Below are positions 1-5,905 of a stretch of 5,905 bases of DNA, piece after piece. A program made the position numbers and the translations under genes. Source of the stretch: Rickettsiales bacterium (GTDB taxonomy: Bacteria > Pseudomonadota > Alphaproteobacteria > Methylaequorales > Methylaequoraceae). The notes under the pieces were generated by a model. It saw only the letters and a list, made by a program, of their open reading frames with translations, did not search any database and was not told the origin of the DNA. Each line of letters begins with the position of its first letter. Position 1 is the stretch's first letter. The DNA lies in assembly GCA_002711625.1 (NCBI GenBank), contig PARR01000027.1, forward strand, positions 13,118 to 19,022. Direction: 5' to 3'.

Positions 1-1296
1 ACACTTTTTTTTATCTTAGTCATAATTGAAATTTTTATGCCGTTTGTTATTTCAATTATTGCTCCTGGTTTTGAAGATGACCCTTTAAAAAAAGAACTGG
101 CTGTACAATATTCCCAACTAGCATTTCCTTTTGTTTTTTTTATTTGCCTAACTTCATTAGTTGGATCGTATCTTAATACTCTTGGTAAGTTTGCAGCTAT
201 GGCATTCACACCAATTATTTTAAATTTATGTTTAATCAGCGTTTTGATGTTCTTATCTGGTGAGATTTCTGAAAAGGAGAATATCACAAAAATTTTAAGT
301 TTATCAATTTCAGTTGCTGGTTTTATTCAGCTTGTATGGCTTTTATTTAATCTCAAGATAAATTCAGTGCGTTTAAGAATTCATTTCAAAGAACTATCTA
401 ATTTTGTAAAATTTGATTCAGATTCTAAAAGACTTTTCCAACTTTTTATTCCTGCTTTGGTTGGAAATGGGGTATATCAAATAAATTTATTGATAGATAT
501 GATTTTAGCCTCAACCTTACCAGACGGTTCAATCTCTTATCTTTATTATGCAGATAGAGTTAACCAACTTCCTCTAGGTGTATTTGGAATTGCAATCAGC
601 ACGGCATTGCTTCCAGTTTTGTCCAAGAAGATCAAAGAAAAAAAATTTGAAGAATCAAATATACATATTTCTAACTCGATAAAGATTAGTTTTCTTTTAT
701 CAATTCCAGCAACAATGGGAATTATTATTTTATCAAATGAGATCGTAAATTTTTTATTTTTAAGGGGAGAATTTACGCTTTCAGACTCGATCTTAACCTC
801 AAAGGCTCTTTTGGTATTAAGTCTAGGATTACCGGCTTTTATTTTAATCAAAGTTTTGGTGACACCTTTTTTTGCGAGCGAGGATACCAAGACCCCAGTA
901 TATGTTTCTTTAATATGCATGTTTATAAATCTGATTTTAAACCTTATTTTGATAGGACCATACCAGCATATAGGCTTAGTCATAGCAACAACAATTTCTG
1001 CTTGGATTAATGTAATTTTACTTTTTTTTCTTCTAAATAAAAAAAAAATTATTACATTCGAGACAAACATAATTTCAGTAATCTTAAAATCAATTATGTG
1101 TAGTTTGATAATGGCAATCTTGATTTCTAATTTTATAGATTTAAACATATTGTCTAATGAAAAATATTTTTTTATTAGCAAAAGCTCTCTGATGCTCCTC
1201 TTTACTATTTTTTGTGCTATTATTGTTTATGGTTTGCTTATATATTTTTCCAATAAAAGGGATTTAAAGTTATTATGGAAAAGCAAAATTCAGTAA
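1..1296 (+). CDS. murJ: Lipid II flippase MurJ (MviN), 5'-truncated by window edge
   Basis: MurJ is an inner-membrane MOP-superfamily flippase that moves lipid II to the periplasmic face for peptidoglycan synthesis. The frame is open from base 1 and encodes 431 residues here. Compared from memory with E. coli MurJ (511 aa), about 100 N-terminal residues are missing. The first ATG at 37 is internal: the upstream codons already read as a membrane helix leading into the conserved APGF motif (bases 61-72). Other family marks are the SLVGSYLNT stretch after a hydrophobic helix and the YYADR..QLPLGVFGIA signature. The arginine of YYADR (codon 556-558) corresponds to the essential cavity residue R270 of E. 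coli. KTPV follows near 889-900, then many hydrophobic helices. The protein ends in a lysine-rich cytoplasmic tail that overlaps trpS by 22 nt. No frameshift is seen. Identity is near certain; the true start is not in the window. Confidence 0.95.
   Translation, partial: TLFFILVIIEIFMPFVISIIAPGFEDDPLKKELAVQYSQLAFPFVFFICLTSLVGSYLNTLGKFAAMAFTPIILNLCLISVLMFLSGEISEKENITKILSLSISVAGFIQLVWLLFNLKINSVRLRIHFKELSNFVKFDSDSKRLFQLFIPALVGNGVYQINLLIDMILASTLPDGSISYLYYADRVNQLPLGVFGIAISTALLPVLSKKIKEKKFEESNIHISNSIKISFLLSIPATMGIIILSNEIVNFLFLRGEFTLSDSILTSKALLVLSLGLPAFILIKVLVTPFFASEDTKTPVYVSLICMFINLILNLILIGPYQHIGLVIATTISAWINVILLFFLLNKKKIITFETNIISVILKSIMCSLIMAILISNFIDLNILSNEKYFFISKSSLMLLFTIFCAIIVYGLLIYFSNKRDLKLLWKSKIQ
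1256..1262 (+). promoter_or_regulatory. Possible ribosome binding site for trpS
   Basis: AAAGGGA inside the 3' end of murJ is the best Shine-Dalgarno-like match before the trpS ATG at 1275. The 12-nt spacing is longer than usual, so re-initiation by ribosomes finishing murJ (22-nt overlap) may contribute. This is inference from sequence only. Confidence 0.4.
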
Positions 1297-2294
1297 ATCA
1301 TTTAGTTTTTTCTGGTGTACAACCAACCGGCAACCTTCATTTAGGAAATTATTTAGGTGCAATTAAAAACTGGGTAAATCTTCAAAAAAATATGAATTGT
1401 ATTTTTTGTATAGTTGATCTTCATGCGATTACAGTACCCGATAACAGAAAAAATTTGCAAAAAAACACAGAGGAAGTTCTAGCAGCTTATATTGCCTCGG
1501 GAATCAATCCAGACAAAAGTATTATTTTTTCTCAATCGAGTGTTGTTGCCCATTGTGAATTAGCATGGATTTTAAGCTGTCATACTCCTATTGGTTGGTT
1601 AAATAGGATGACGCAATTCAAAGATAAGGCAGGAAAAAACAAAGAAAAGGCCCCATTGGGTCTTTATTCCTATCCTGTTTTGATGGCTGCGGATATCCTA
1701 CTATATAAGTCCATGTATGTACCTGTTGGAGAAGATCAGAAACAGCACCTTGAGCTATGTCGAGATATTGCTCAGAGTTTTAACCGGTTCTATAATATAG
1801 ATTTCTTCCCTATACCAGAACCAATAATTACTGGAAATGCAACCAGGGTTATGAGCTTAAGAGATGGAACCAACAAAATGAGCAAATCCGATCCTTCAGA
1901 TTTCTCGCGTATAAACCTTACTGACTCTAGTAAAGAAATTGAAAAAAAAATTCTAAAAGCTAAGACTGATTCGGGTGATTTTCCTGGGACACTTGAAGAA
2001 TTAGAAAAGAGACCAGAAATTAATAATTTGACGAATATAATGGCGGCTTTTACCGATGATGAAAAAAAAAATATAATTAAAAATTATTCTGGACAGAATT
2101 TTAAATCTTTCAAAGAGGACTTATCAATTATAGTCGTTGAAAGGCTATCGAAAATTTCTGAAGACTTAAAAAAAATATTAAAGGACAGGTCATATATTAA
2201 TTCCGTCCTAAGTAATGGTGTAAAAAAAGCTAATGAAATAGCTTCATGTAATATTCGGCAAATAAAACAAATAATTGGTTTTGCGGAAAAATGA
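1275..2294 (+). CDS. trpS: Tryptophanyl-tRNA synthetase
   Basis: This class Ic aminoacyl-tRNA synthetase charges tRNA-Trp with tryptophan in the cytoplasm, using ATP. The 339-residue length is typical of bacterial TrpRS. Visible signatures, in order, are VFSGVQPTGNLHLGNYLGA (residues 11-29, with the HIGH-type motif HLGN at 22-25), MAADILLY (137-144, whose Asp140 matches the indole-recognising Asp of Bacillus TrpRS), VGEDQKQHLEL (about 151-161), and the KMSKS loop intact at 201-205. The C-terminal half is helical, as expected for the anticodon-binding region. The ATG at 1275 gives the usual short lead before VFSG. A purine-rich AAAGGGA lies at 1256-1262, 12 nt upstream, which is a little far. 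The start lies inside the end of murJ and the TGA stop overlaps the next start as ATGA, so coupling on both sides is likely. All catalytic motifs are present. Confidence 0.97.
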   Translation: MEKQNSVNHLVFSGVQPTGNLHLGNYLGAIKNWVNLQKNMNCIFCIVDLHAITVPDNRKNLQKNTEEVLAAYIASGINPDKSIIFSQSSVVAHCELAWILSCHTPIGWLNRMTQFKDKAGKNKEKAPLGLYSYPVLMAADILLYKSMYVPVGEDQKQHLELCRDIAQSFNRFYNIDFFPIPEPIITGNATRVMSLRDGTNKMSKSDPSDFSRINLTDSSKEIEKKILKAKTDSGDFPGTLEELEKRPEINNLTNIMAAFTDDEKKNIIKNYSGQNFKSFKEDLSIIVVERLSKISEDLKKILKDRSYINSVLSNGVKKANEIASCNIRQIKQIIGFAEK

Positions 2295-3214
2295 GTTTTT
2301 ACCTTCCCATAGCTGAGATACAAATTAATATTTTGCTTATTTTGTTTTTTGGATTTGTTGTTGGTTTTATGTCTGGATTGTTTGGTGTAGGAGGGGGTTT
2401 TTTGATGACCCCATTATTAATTTTTATGGGAATACCGCCTTCAACTGCTGTTGGAACCGAAGCTGTTCAAATACTAGGTTCATCAGTTTCGGGAGCAGTT
2501 GCACATGGAAAAAGAAAAAATATAGACTTTGAAATAGGTGCATTTCTTCTTGTTGGAGGAGTATTTGGTTCTACGGTTGGAGTCATTGTTTTTAACTTTC
2601 TAAAAGAATCAGGTAACATTGATTTAATTATAAATATTTTGTACGTTATATTTTTGGCTACTATTGGTATTTTAATGCTAATTGAAAGTACTTTATCAAT
2701 ATTTAGAAAGCCAAACATCAAATCGGAAAGAAAAAAGTATAAAAGAACTTTTTTGGACTATTTTCCAATGAAGTTGAGATTTAGACACTCTAAGATATAC
2801 ATTTCAATTTATTTACCCATTTCAGTAGGAATTTTAGTAGGATTTTTATCAGCTCTAATGGGTGTTGGCGGTGGGTTCATAATGGTTCCAGCAATGATTT
2901 ACCTTTTTAGAATGAGTACAGTTTCGGCAATTGGCACATCACTATTTCAAATTGTTTTTGTAACTCTCAACGTCTCAATTCTACAGGCCACATACAATCA
3001 ATCGGTAGATCTTATATTGGCCATTTTTTTATTAATTGGAGGTGTCTTAGGGGCACAATATGGGTCAAAATTTACATCAAGATTTAAGGGGGAACAAATC
3101 AGAGTTTTGTTGGCAGTTATTGTAATGATTGTATGTTTTAAAATGGGTTTAGAGCTAGTAAGTGAACCTTCAATTAACTCAAGAATTATCATACAGGATA
3201 CAAATGATAATTAA
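2291..3214 (+). CDS. TauE/SafE-family (sulfite exporter-like) membrane permease
   Basis: This is a 307-residue inner-membrane protein of the TauE/SafE (PF01925) family. Characterised or proposed members export sulfite, sulfoacetate or related anions; the substrate here cannot be read from sequence. The protein is an internal duplication. GVGGGF.M.P occurs at residues 32-41 and again at 191-200, and a GT....Q-like pair follows each copy (G55-Q60 and G215-Q220), a shift of about 160 residues. Hydrophobic segments lie near 12-48, 82-104, 112-138, 169-206, 213-235, 243-262 and 274-295. The halves are joined by a strongly basic linker (about 139-168) ending in PMKLRFRHSKIYIS. From memory, that stretch is typical of an alphaproteobacterial TauE/SafE subfamily next to Alph_Pro_TM genes. 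ATG 2291 overlaps the trpS TGA (ATGA), with only a weak GGA at 2285-2287, so translational coupling is likely. Family is secure; specificity is open. Confidence 0.9.
   Translation: MSFYLPIAEIQINILLILFFGFVVGFMSGLFGVGGGFLMTPLLIFMGIPPSTAVGTEAVQILGSSVSGAVAHGKRKNIDFEIGAFLLVGGVFGSTVGVIVFNFLKESGNIDLIINILYVIFLATIGILMLIESTLSIFRKPNIKSERKKYKRTFLDYFPMKLRFRHSKIYISIYLPISVGILVGFLSALMGVGGGFIMVPAMIYLFRMSTVSAIGTSLFQIVFVTLNVSILQATYNQSVDLILAIFLLIGGVLGAQYGSKFTSRFKGEQIRVLLAVIVMIVCFKMGLELVSEPSINSRIIIQDTNDN
3195..3198 (+). promoter_or_regulatory. Ribosome binding site that decides the Alph_Pro_TM start
   Basis: AGGA lies 5 nt before ATG 3204. It favours that start over the in-frame ATG at 3162, which has no comparable site and would add 14 polar residues before the signal peptide. 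Confidence 0.6.
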
Positions 3215-3911
3215 ATTTATATTTTTGTCACTAGTTTTTTTCAATGCAGATTTAAATTCTGAAGTTTTAACTTTTGATATTTCAGAAAAAGAGATAAGAA
3301 TATCAGATAAGAAAAACACCCCCGATTTCATTGTTTATGGTTTCTCAAACTTTAAAGATTCTATTGTATTGAAAATAAAGGGTCCTACTCAAAAAGTAAT
3401 TCTCCAGAAAAAAAAGAAAATTTTTAATATGTGGACTTGGAGTAAAACAGGTGAATTTTCTTACCCTGGATTATCTCATTATTATTCAAATAATGTTAGT
3501 GATGAAATTGATTTTGAAATAAAAAAAGACTTGGTTGATAATATCAAGTTAATTGGAAAGGACGATGATAATCTTAAAAAAGAACTCATTGAAAAAAAAA
3601 GGTCAATTGATCTTTTTTTAATTAAAAATGATTCATTTAAAAAAATCAATAAAGAAATCCCTAGCTTTTTTAAAGTTCCAGTGTTTCTTCCAAAAAATTC
3701 ACCTGAGGGCGATTATGAGGTAAGTATGAGCATTGTAAATAAAACAAATGCTTACGAGACAAACAAACAAAAGATAATAATAAAAAAACCTGGTGTCAGT
3801 TCATTTGTGTATAAAATGGCACACAATTTTTCTTTTATATATGCTGTTTTTTCTGTTATAATTGCAATAAGCTTTGGGCTTCTCGCGGGGGTTTTATTCA
3901 GGAAATCATAA
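3204..3911 (+). CDS. Alph_Pro_TM (TIGR02186) family secreted, membrane-anchored protein
   Basis: This 235-residue protein matches the alphaproteobacterial family TIGR02186/PF09608, whose biochemical function is unknown to me. It begins with a short hydrophobic signal sequence (residues 1 to about 18, starting MIIKFIFLSLVFF). A beta-rich periplasmic domain follows. Family-typical stretches are MWTWSKTGEF (from residue 76), YPGLSHYYSNN just after it, and FFKVPVFLPKNSPEGDYEVS further on. A single helix (about 209-232) ending RKS should anchor the C-terminus in the inner membrane, with the domain in the periplasm. A longer start at 3162 is possible but would bury the signal sequence behind polar residues, so 3204 is preferred. 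The gene overlaps the TauE/SafE gene by 11 nt and abuts the next gene. Its position suggests an accessory or extracytoplasmic partner of that permease; this is inference. The protein is unusually lysine-rich, in line with the base composition. Confidence 0.85.
   Translation: MIIKFIFLSLVFFNADLNSEVLTFDISEKEIRISDKKNTPDFIVYGFSNFKDSIVLKIKGPTQKVILQKKKKIFNMWTWSKTGEFSYPGLSHYYSNNVSDEIDFEIKKDLVDNIKLIGKDDDNLKKELIEKKRSIDLFLIKNDSFKKINKEIPSFFKVPVFLPKNSPEGDYEVSMSIVNKTNAYETNKQKIIIKKPGVSSFVYKMAHNFSFIYAVFSVIIAISFGLLAGVLFRKS
3900..3905 (+). promoter_or_regulatory. Ribosome binding site for the Usp-like gene
   Basis: AGGAAA in the last codons of the preceding gene lies 6 nt before ATG 3912. It is the clearest Shine-Dalgarno in the window and supports a start directly abutting the previous stop (TAAATG). 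Confidence 0.6.
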
Positions 3912-4382
3912 ATGGTAGAGAAAGAATATAATTTTTTGGTAATTTTGGATGATTCTGATGAAATGTTTAAAGCTTTAAAATACGCTGCACTTCGTTCAAA
4001 TAGGACAGGTGGCAGAGTAATCTTGTTATATACATTTGAAACGTTAGACTTCAGTCACTGGAAAGCTGTTGAGGATATCGCTGAAGTTGAATCTAGAGAT
4101 TATGCAAAATTAAAGATTAAGGATTATGAAAATTACCTCATGAGATATACAGATAAAGAACCAAAAAAATATATTATGAAGGGCGATAGGATTGAATGTA
4201 TTATAGATTTTTTATCATCCAACAAATTTATATCTAACTTTGTTTTATCTGCATCACCAAGTAGCTCTGGTCCCGGTCAACTAATAACTGCCTTTACAGG
4301 TAAACACCGTTCCAAAATTAAAGTCCCATTGACCATAATACCATCTCATTTGAGTGAAGAAGAAATTGACAACCTATCTTAA
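3912..4382 (+). CDS. Universal stress protein (UspA-like), variant nucleotide loop
   Basis: This is a 156-residue single-domain Usp-fold (PF00582) cytoplasmic protein. The first strand and loop, NFLVILDDSDE (residues 7-17), correspond to the VAVDGS-type start, with an Asp at 13 where ATP-binding Usps have one. The helix KALKYAALRS and the strand GRVILLYTFE follow, and the last strand is VPLTIIP (138-144). In canonical ATP-binding Usps the C-terminal loop is G-x2-G-x9-G-(S/T). Here it reads SSSGPGQLITAFTGK (117-131), with shifted glycines and Lys after the final Gly, so nucleotide binding is uncertain. From memory, a GPG-type loop is usual in the alphaproteobacterial Usp found between trpS and nfu, so this may be a subfamily feature and not decay. 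The gene abuts the preceding stop and precedes nfu by 18 nt. A role in stress survival is a family-level guess. Confidence 0.85.
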   Translation: MVEKEYNFLVILDDSDEMFKALKYAALRSNRTGGRVILLYTFETLDFSHWKAVEDIAEVESRDYAKLKIKDYENYLMRYTDKEPKKYIMKGDRIECIIDFLSSNKFISNFVLSASPSSSGPGQLITAFTGKHRSKIKVPLTIIPSHLSEEEIDNLS

Positions 4383-4400
4383 TTTAACTATTTTATAAAT

Positions 4401-4970
4401 ATGTTTATTCAAACTGAAATTACTCCAAACCCAAATACACTTAAATTTGTGCCTGGAAGAAAACTCCTAGAAAAAGGCACCTTGGAATTTAAATCTTTTA
4501 AGGATGCTGAAAATTTTGAATTAGCCAAAGATTTATTTCAGGAGGGTTATGTTACCAATGTTTTTATAGGTAATGATTTTTTATCAATCACGAAATCAGA
4601 TGAATTTGATTGGGAATCAATAAAGCCAAATGTGCTGTCAATAATTACGGATTATCTTATTAAAAATAAAACGATAGATTTTACCAAGACTAAGGCTTCT
4701 AATGTTGAAAAGGAAATCAAATACTCTGAAAAAGAAAAAGAAATTATTGATCAAATTGAAGAACTTTTAGACCAGCGGATTAAACCAGCAGTTGCACAAG
4801 ATGGTGGAGATATAAATTTTGTTAGATACGATTCAGGCGTAGTCTTTTTAGAAATGAGAGGTGCATGTTCAGGTTGTCCAAGTTCTGTCCTAACACTGAA
4901 ATCAGGAATTGAAAATATGTTGAAATACTACATACCAGAAATTGTTTCAGTTGAAGCTGTTAATGGCTGA
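4401..4970 (+). CDS. NFU1-type iron-sulfur cluster carrier (NifU C-terminal domain)
   Basis: This 189-residue protein has an N-terminal Nfu_N domain (PF08712), starting FIQTEITPNPNTLKFVPG at residue 2, and a C-terminal NifU-like domain (PF01106, about residues 115-189). The latter contains IKPAVAQDGGDI and the cluster-binding motif C156-S-G-C159 followed by PSS. Family knowledge: such proteins bind a 4Fe-4S cluster, usually at a dimer interface using this CxxC, and deliver it to client enzymes. The domain order and motifs closely resemble mitochondrial NFU1, which fits alphaproteobacterial ancestry; E. coli NfuA instead has a degenerate A-type N-terminal domain. The start is fixed by the conserved N-terminus, though no Shine-Dalgarno is visible in the AT-only leader. 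The stop overlaps the next gene by 8 nt. Both cysteines are present, so it should be functional. It is not the IscU/NifU scaffold. Confidence 0.95.
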   Translation: MFIQTEITPNPNTLKFVPGRKLLEKGTLEFKSFKDAENFELAKDLFQEGYVTNVFIGNDFLSITKSDEFDWESIKPNVLSIITDYLIKNKTIDFTKTKASNVEKEIKYSEKEKEIIDQIEELLDQRIKPAVAQDGGDINFVRYDSGVVFLEMRGACSGCPSSVLTLKSGIENMLKYYIPEIVSVEAVNG

Positions 4971-5904
4971 AAAACCAAACCAAAAAAACTTATTATTCTT
5001 TTTAGTTTCTGTAATATTTTTAAATTTATCCATAGGCTTTTATAATAGTGTTTCAAAAAAAGCTCTGATTCAGTCAGATCAAGTAAACTTCAGTGTGATG
5101 GATAAAAGTATTGAATTAGAAAATACAAGTCTAAACCAAATTGATTTTATTAACGAGGCTGATGAAATGTTGGGAGTATTCAAAAAACATAACTTTTCCA
5201 TTGAGTCCTTCATAAATAATGAAACAAGTGATTTAATTATTTTTTCCTCTCTACCGAAAGACTTTATGGAAATTCAACCAATAAAAAAAAGAAAAGATTT
5301 ATTTATTAAAACTTTAGTCCCAATTATCTTCATGGAAAATAAAAAAATTTTAGAAGACAGACAAAGAATACTCGAATGGTGGAGAGAATCGGAAGGAGAT
5401 GTTTATTCTAAAGATTTCTGGCCTTCATGGCTTTTTGAGCTAAGTGAAAGTTATGATTCTGATGAAAATAATCTAGGAAATTTATTGATGAAGGTTGATG
5501 TTGTCCCAATTTCACTTGCACTCGCTCAGGCCGCAATTGAGAGTGGTTGGGGAAGCTCAAGATATCTGAGAGAAGGGAATGCTATATACGGACAATATAC
5601 ATACGATGAAGATATAGGAATTGTACCTAAGCAAAGAGATAGCGATAAAAAGTTTCTTGTTAGAAAATTTAATTCACTCTCCGATGCTACAAGATCATAT
5701 CTAAAAAATCTTAACACGCATAGAGCATATATCGATTTTAGAAATCAAAGAAGAAATTTAAGAATGAGCGGTGATACTCTGTCAGGTGGCGAACTTGCGA
5801 CATATCTTACCAATTATTCAGAGAGAAAGAATGATTACGTTAAAGATTTAAAAAATTTAATTAATACGAATAACTTTATGAAATTTGACTCTACTAATTT
5901 TTAG
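4963..5904 (+). CDS. Bax-like membrane-anchored glucosaminidase (peptidoglycan hydrolase)
   Basis: This complete 313-residue protein resembles E. coli Bax and carries a glucosaminidase-type (PF01832, GH73-like) domain. Such domains cleave the glycan strands of peptidoglycan. A cytoplasmic lead (residues 1-9) and one hydrophobic helix (10-27) act as an uncleaved anchor or signal peptide, placing the rest in the periplasm. A linker to about residue 100 is of low recognisability. The Bax-type motif KKRKDLFIKTLVPII follows (108-122), then a helical region. The catalytic domain has LALAQAAIESGWGSSRY (185-201), with Glu193 the likely catalytic acid, then GNAIYG and the LNTHRAY motif. The start chosen is ATG 4963, which overlaps nfu by 8 nt; a TTG at 4942 is in frame but less likely. 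TAG ends at 5904. Family is confident; the exact bond cleaved and the physiological role are inferred. Other lysozyme-fold hydrolases are less likely given LNTHRAY. Confidence 0.88.
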   Translation: MAEKPNQKNLLFFLVSVIFLNLSIGFYNSVSKKALIQSDQVNFSVMDKSIELENTSLNQIDFINEADEMLGVFKKHNFSIESFINNETSDLIIFSSLPKDFMEIQPIKKRKDLFIKTLVPIIFMENKKILEDRQRILEWWRESEGDVYSKDFWPSWLFELSESYDSDENNLGNLLMKVDVVPISLALAQAAIESGWGSSRYLREGNAIYGQYTYDEDIGIVPKQRDSDKKFLVRKFNSLSDATRSYLKNLNTHRAYIDFRNQRRNLRMSGDTLSGGELATYLTNYSERKNDYVKDLKNLINTNNFMKFDSTNF

Positions 5905-5905
5905 T

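Noticed and set aside
37..39. ATG as the start of murJ
   Set aside because: The frame is open back to base 1, the upstream codons form part of a conserved helix, and about 100 family residues would be missing. It is an internal Met in a gene cut by the window edge.
1160..1180. A/T inverted stretch with a T run as a terminator
   Set aside because: It is within murJ coding sequence and has no G/C stem.
546..1181. Long antisense open frame within murJ
   Set aside because: It lies wholly opposite a conserved gene, has no recognisable motifs, and is expected by chance where the sense strand is low in complementary stops.
3162..3203. Upstream ATG for the Alph_Pro_TM gene
   Set aside because: It would put 14 polar residues ahead of the signal sequence and deepen the overlap with the permease gene. 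ATG 3204 has an AGGA at good spacing.
4394..4400. TATAAAT as a -10 promoter element for nfu
   Set aside because: Transcription would start inside the coding sequence, no -35 box is evident, and such strings are common by chance in AT-rich DNA.
4942..4962. TTG start for the Bax-like gene
   Set aside because: A normal ATG lies 21 nt downstream, overlaps the nfu stop closely, and gives a cleaner charged lead before the membrane helix.

Overview
This AT-rich window (roughly 30% G+C by eye, not counted) holds seven genes. All are on the + strand and packed almost without gaps. The protein families point to an alphaproteobacterium. The Nfu protein has the mitochondrial NFU1-type N-terminal domain. 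There is a member of the alphaproteobacterial Alph_Pro_TM (TIGR02186) family. The order murJ - trpS - usp - nfu is, from memory, common in alphaproteobacteria. The low G+C, lysine/asparagine/isoleucine-rich proteins and near-absence of intergenic DNA suggest a streamlined, probably marine or otherwise small-genome lineage; that is inference.

Layout: (1) the 3' part of murJ, the lipid II flippase, whose 5' end lies outside the window; (2) trpS, tryptophanyl-tRNA synthetase; (3) a TauE/SafE-family membrane transporter; (4) a secreted, membrane-anchored Alph_Pro_TM protein; (5) a universal-stress-protein-like protein with an altered nucleotide-binding loop; (6) an NFU1-type iron-sulfur carrier; (7) a membrane-anchored Bax-like glucosaminidase that ends one base before the window does.

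The junctions are a 22-nt overlap, a 4-nt ATGA overlap, an 11-nt overlap, direct abutment (TAAATG), an 18-nt gap and an 8-nt overlap. The genes are therefore very probably co-transcribed and several are likely translationally coupled. No promoter, terminator, RNA gene, mobile element or CRISPR array is visible, and no gene-free stretch exceeds 18 nt.

The first and last genes act on peptidoglycan (precursor export and wall hydrolysis), and trpS, usp and nfu are housekeeping or stress genes. The TauE/SafE and Alph_Pro_TM pair sits between them as a likely functional unit of unknown substrate. It is the least understood part of the window. Nothing here looks like a defence system or other clearly new multi-gene machine.
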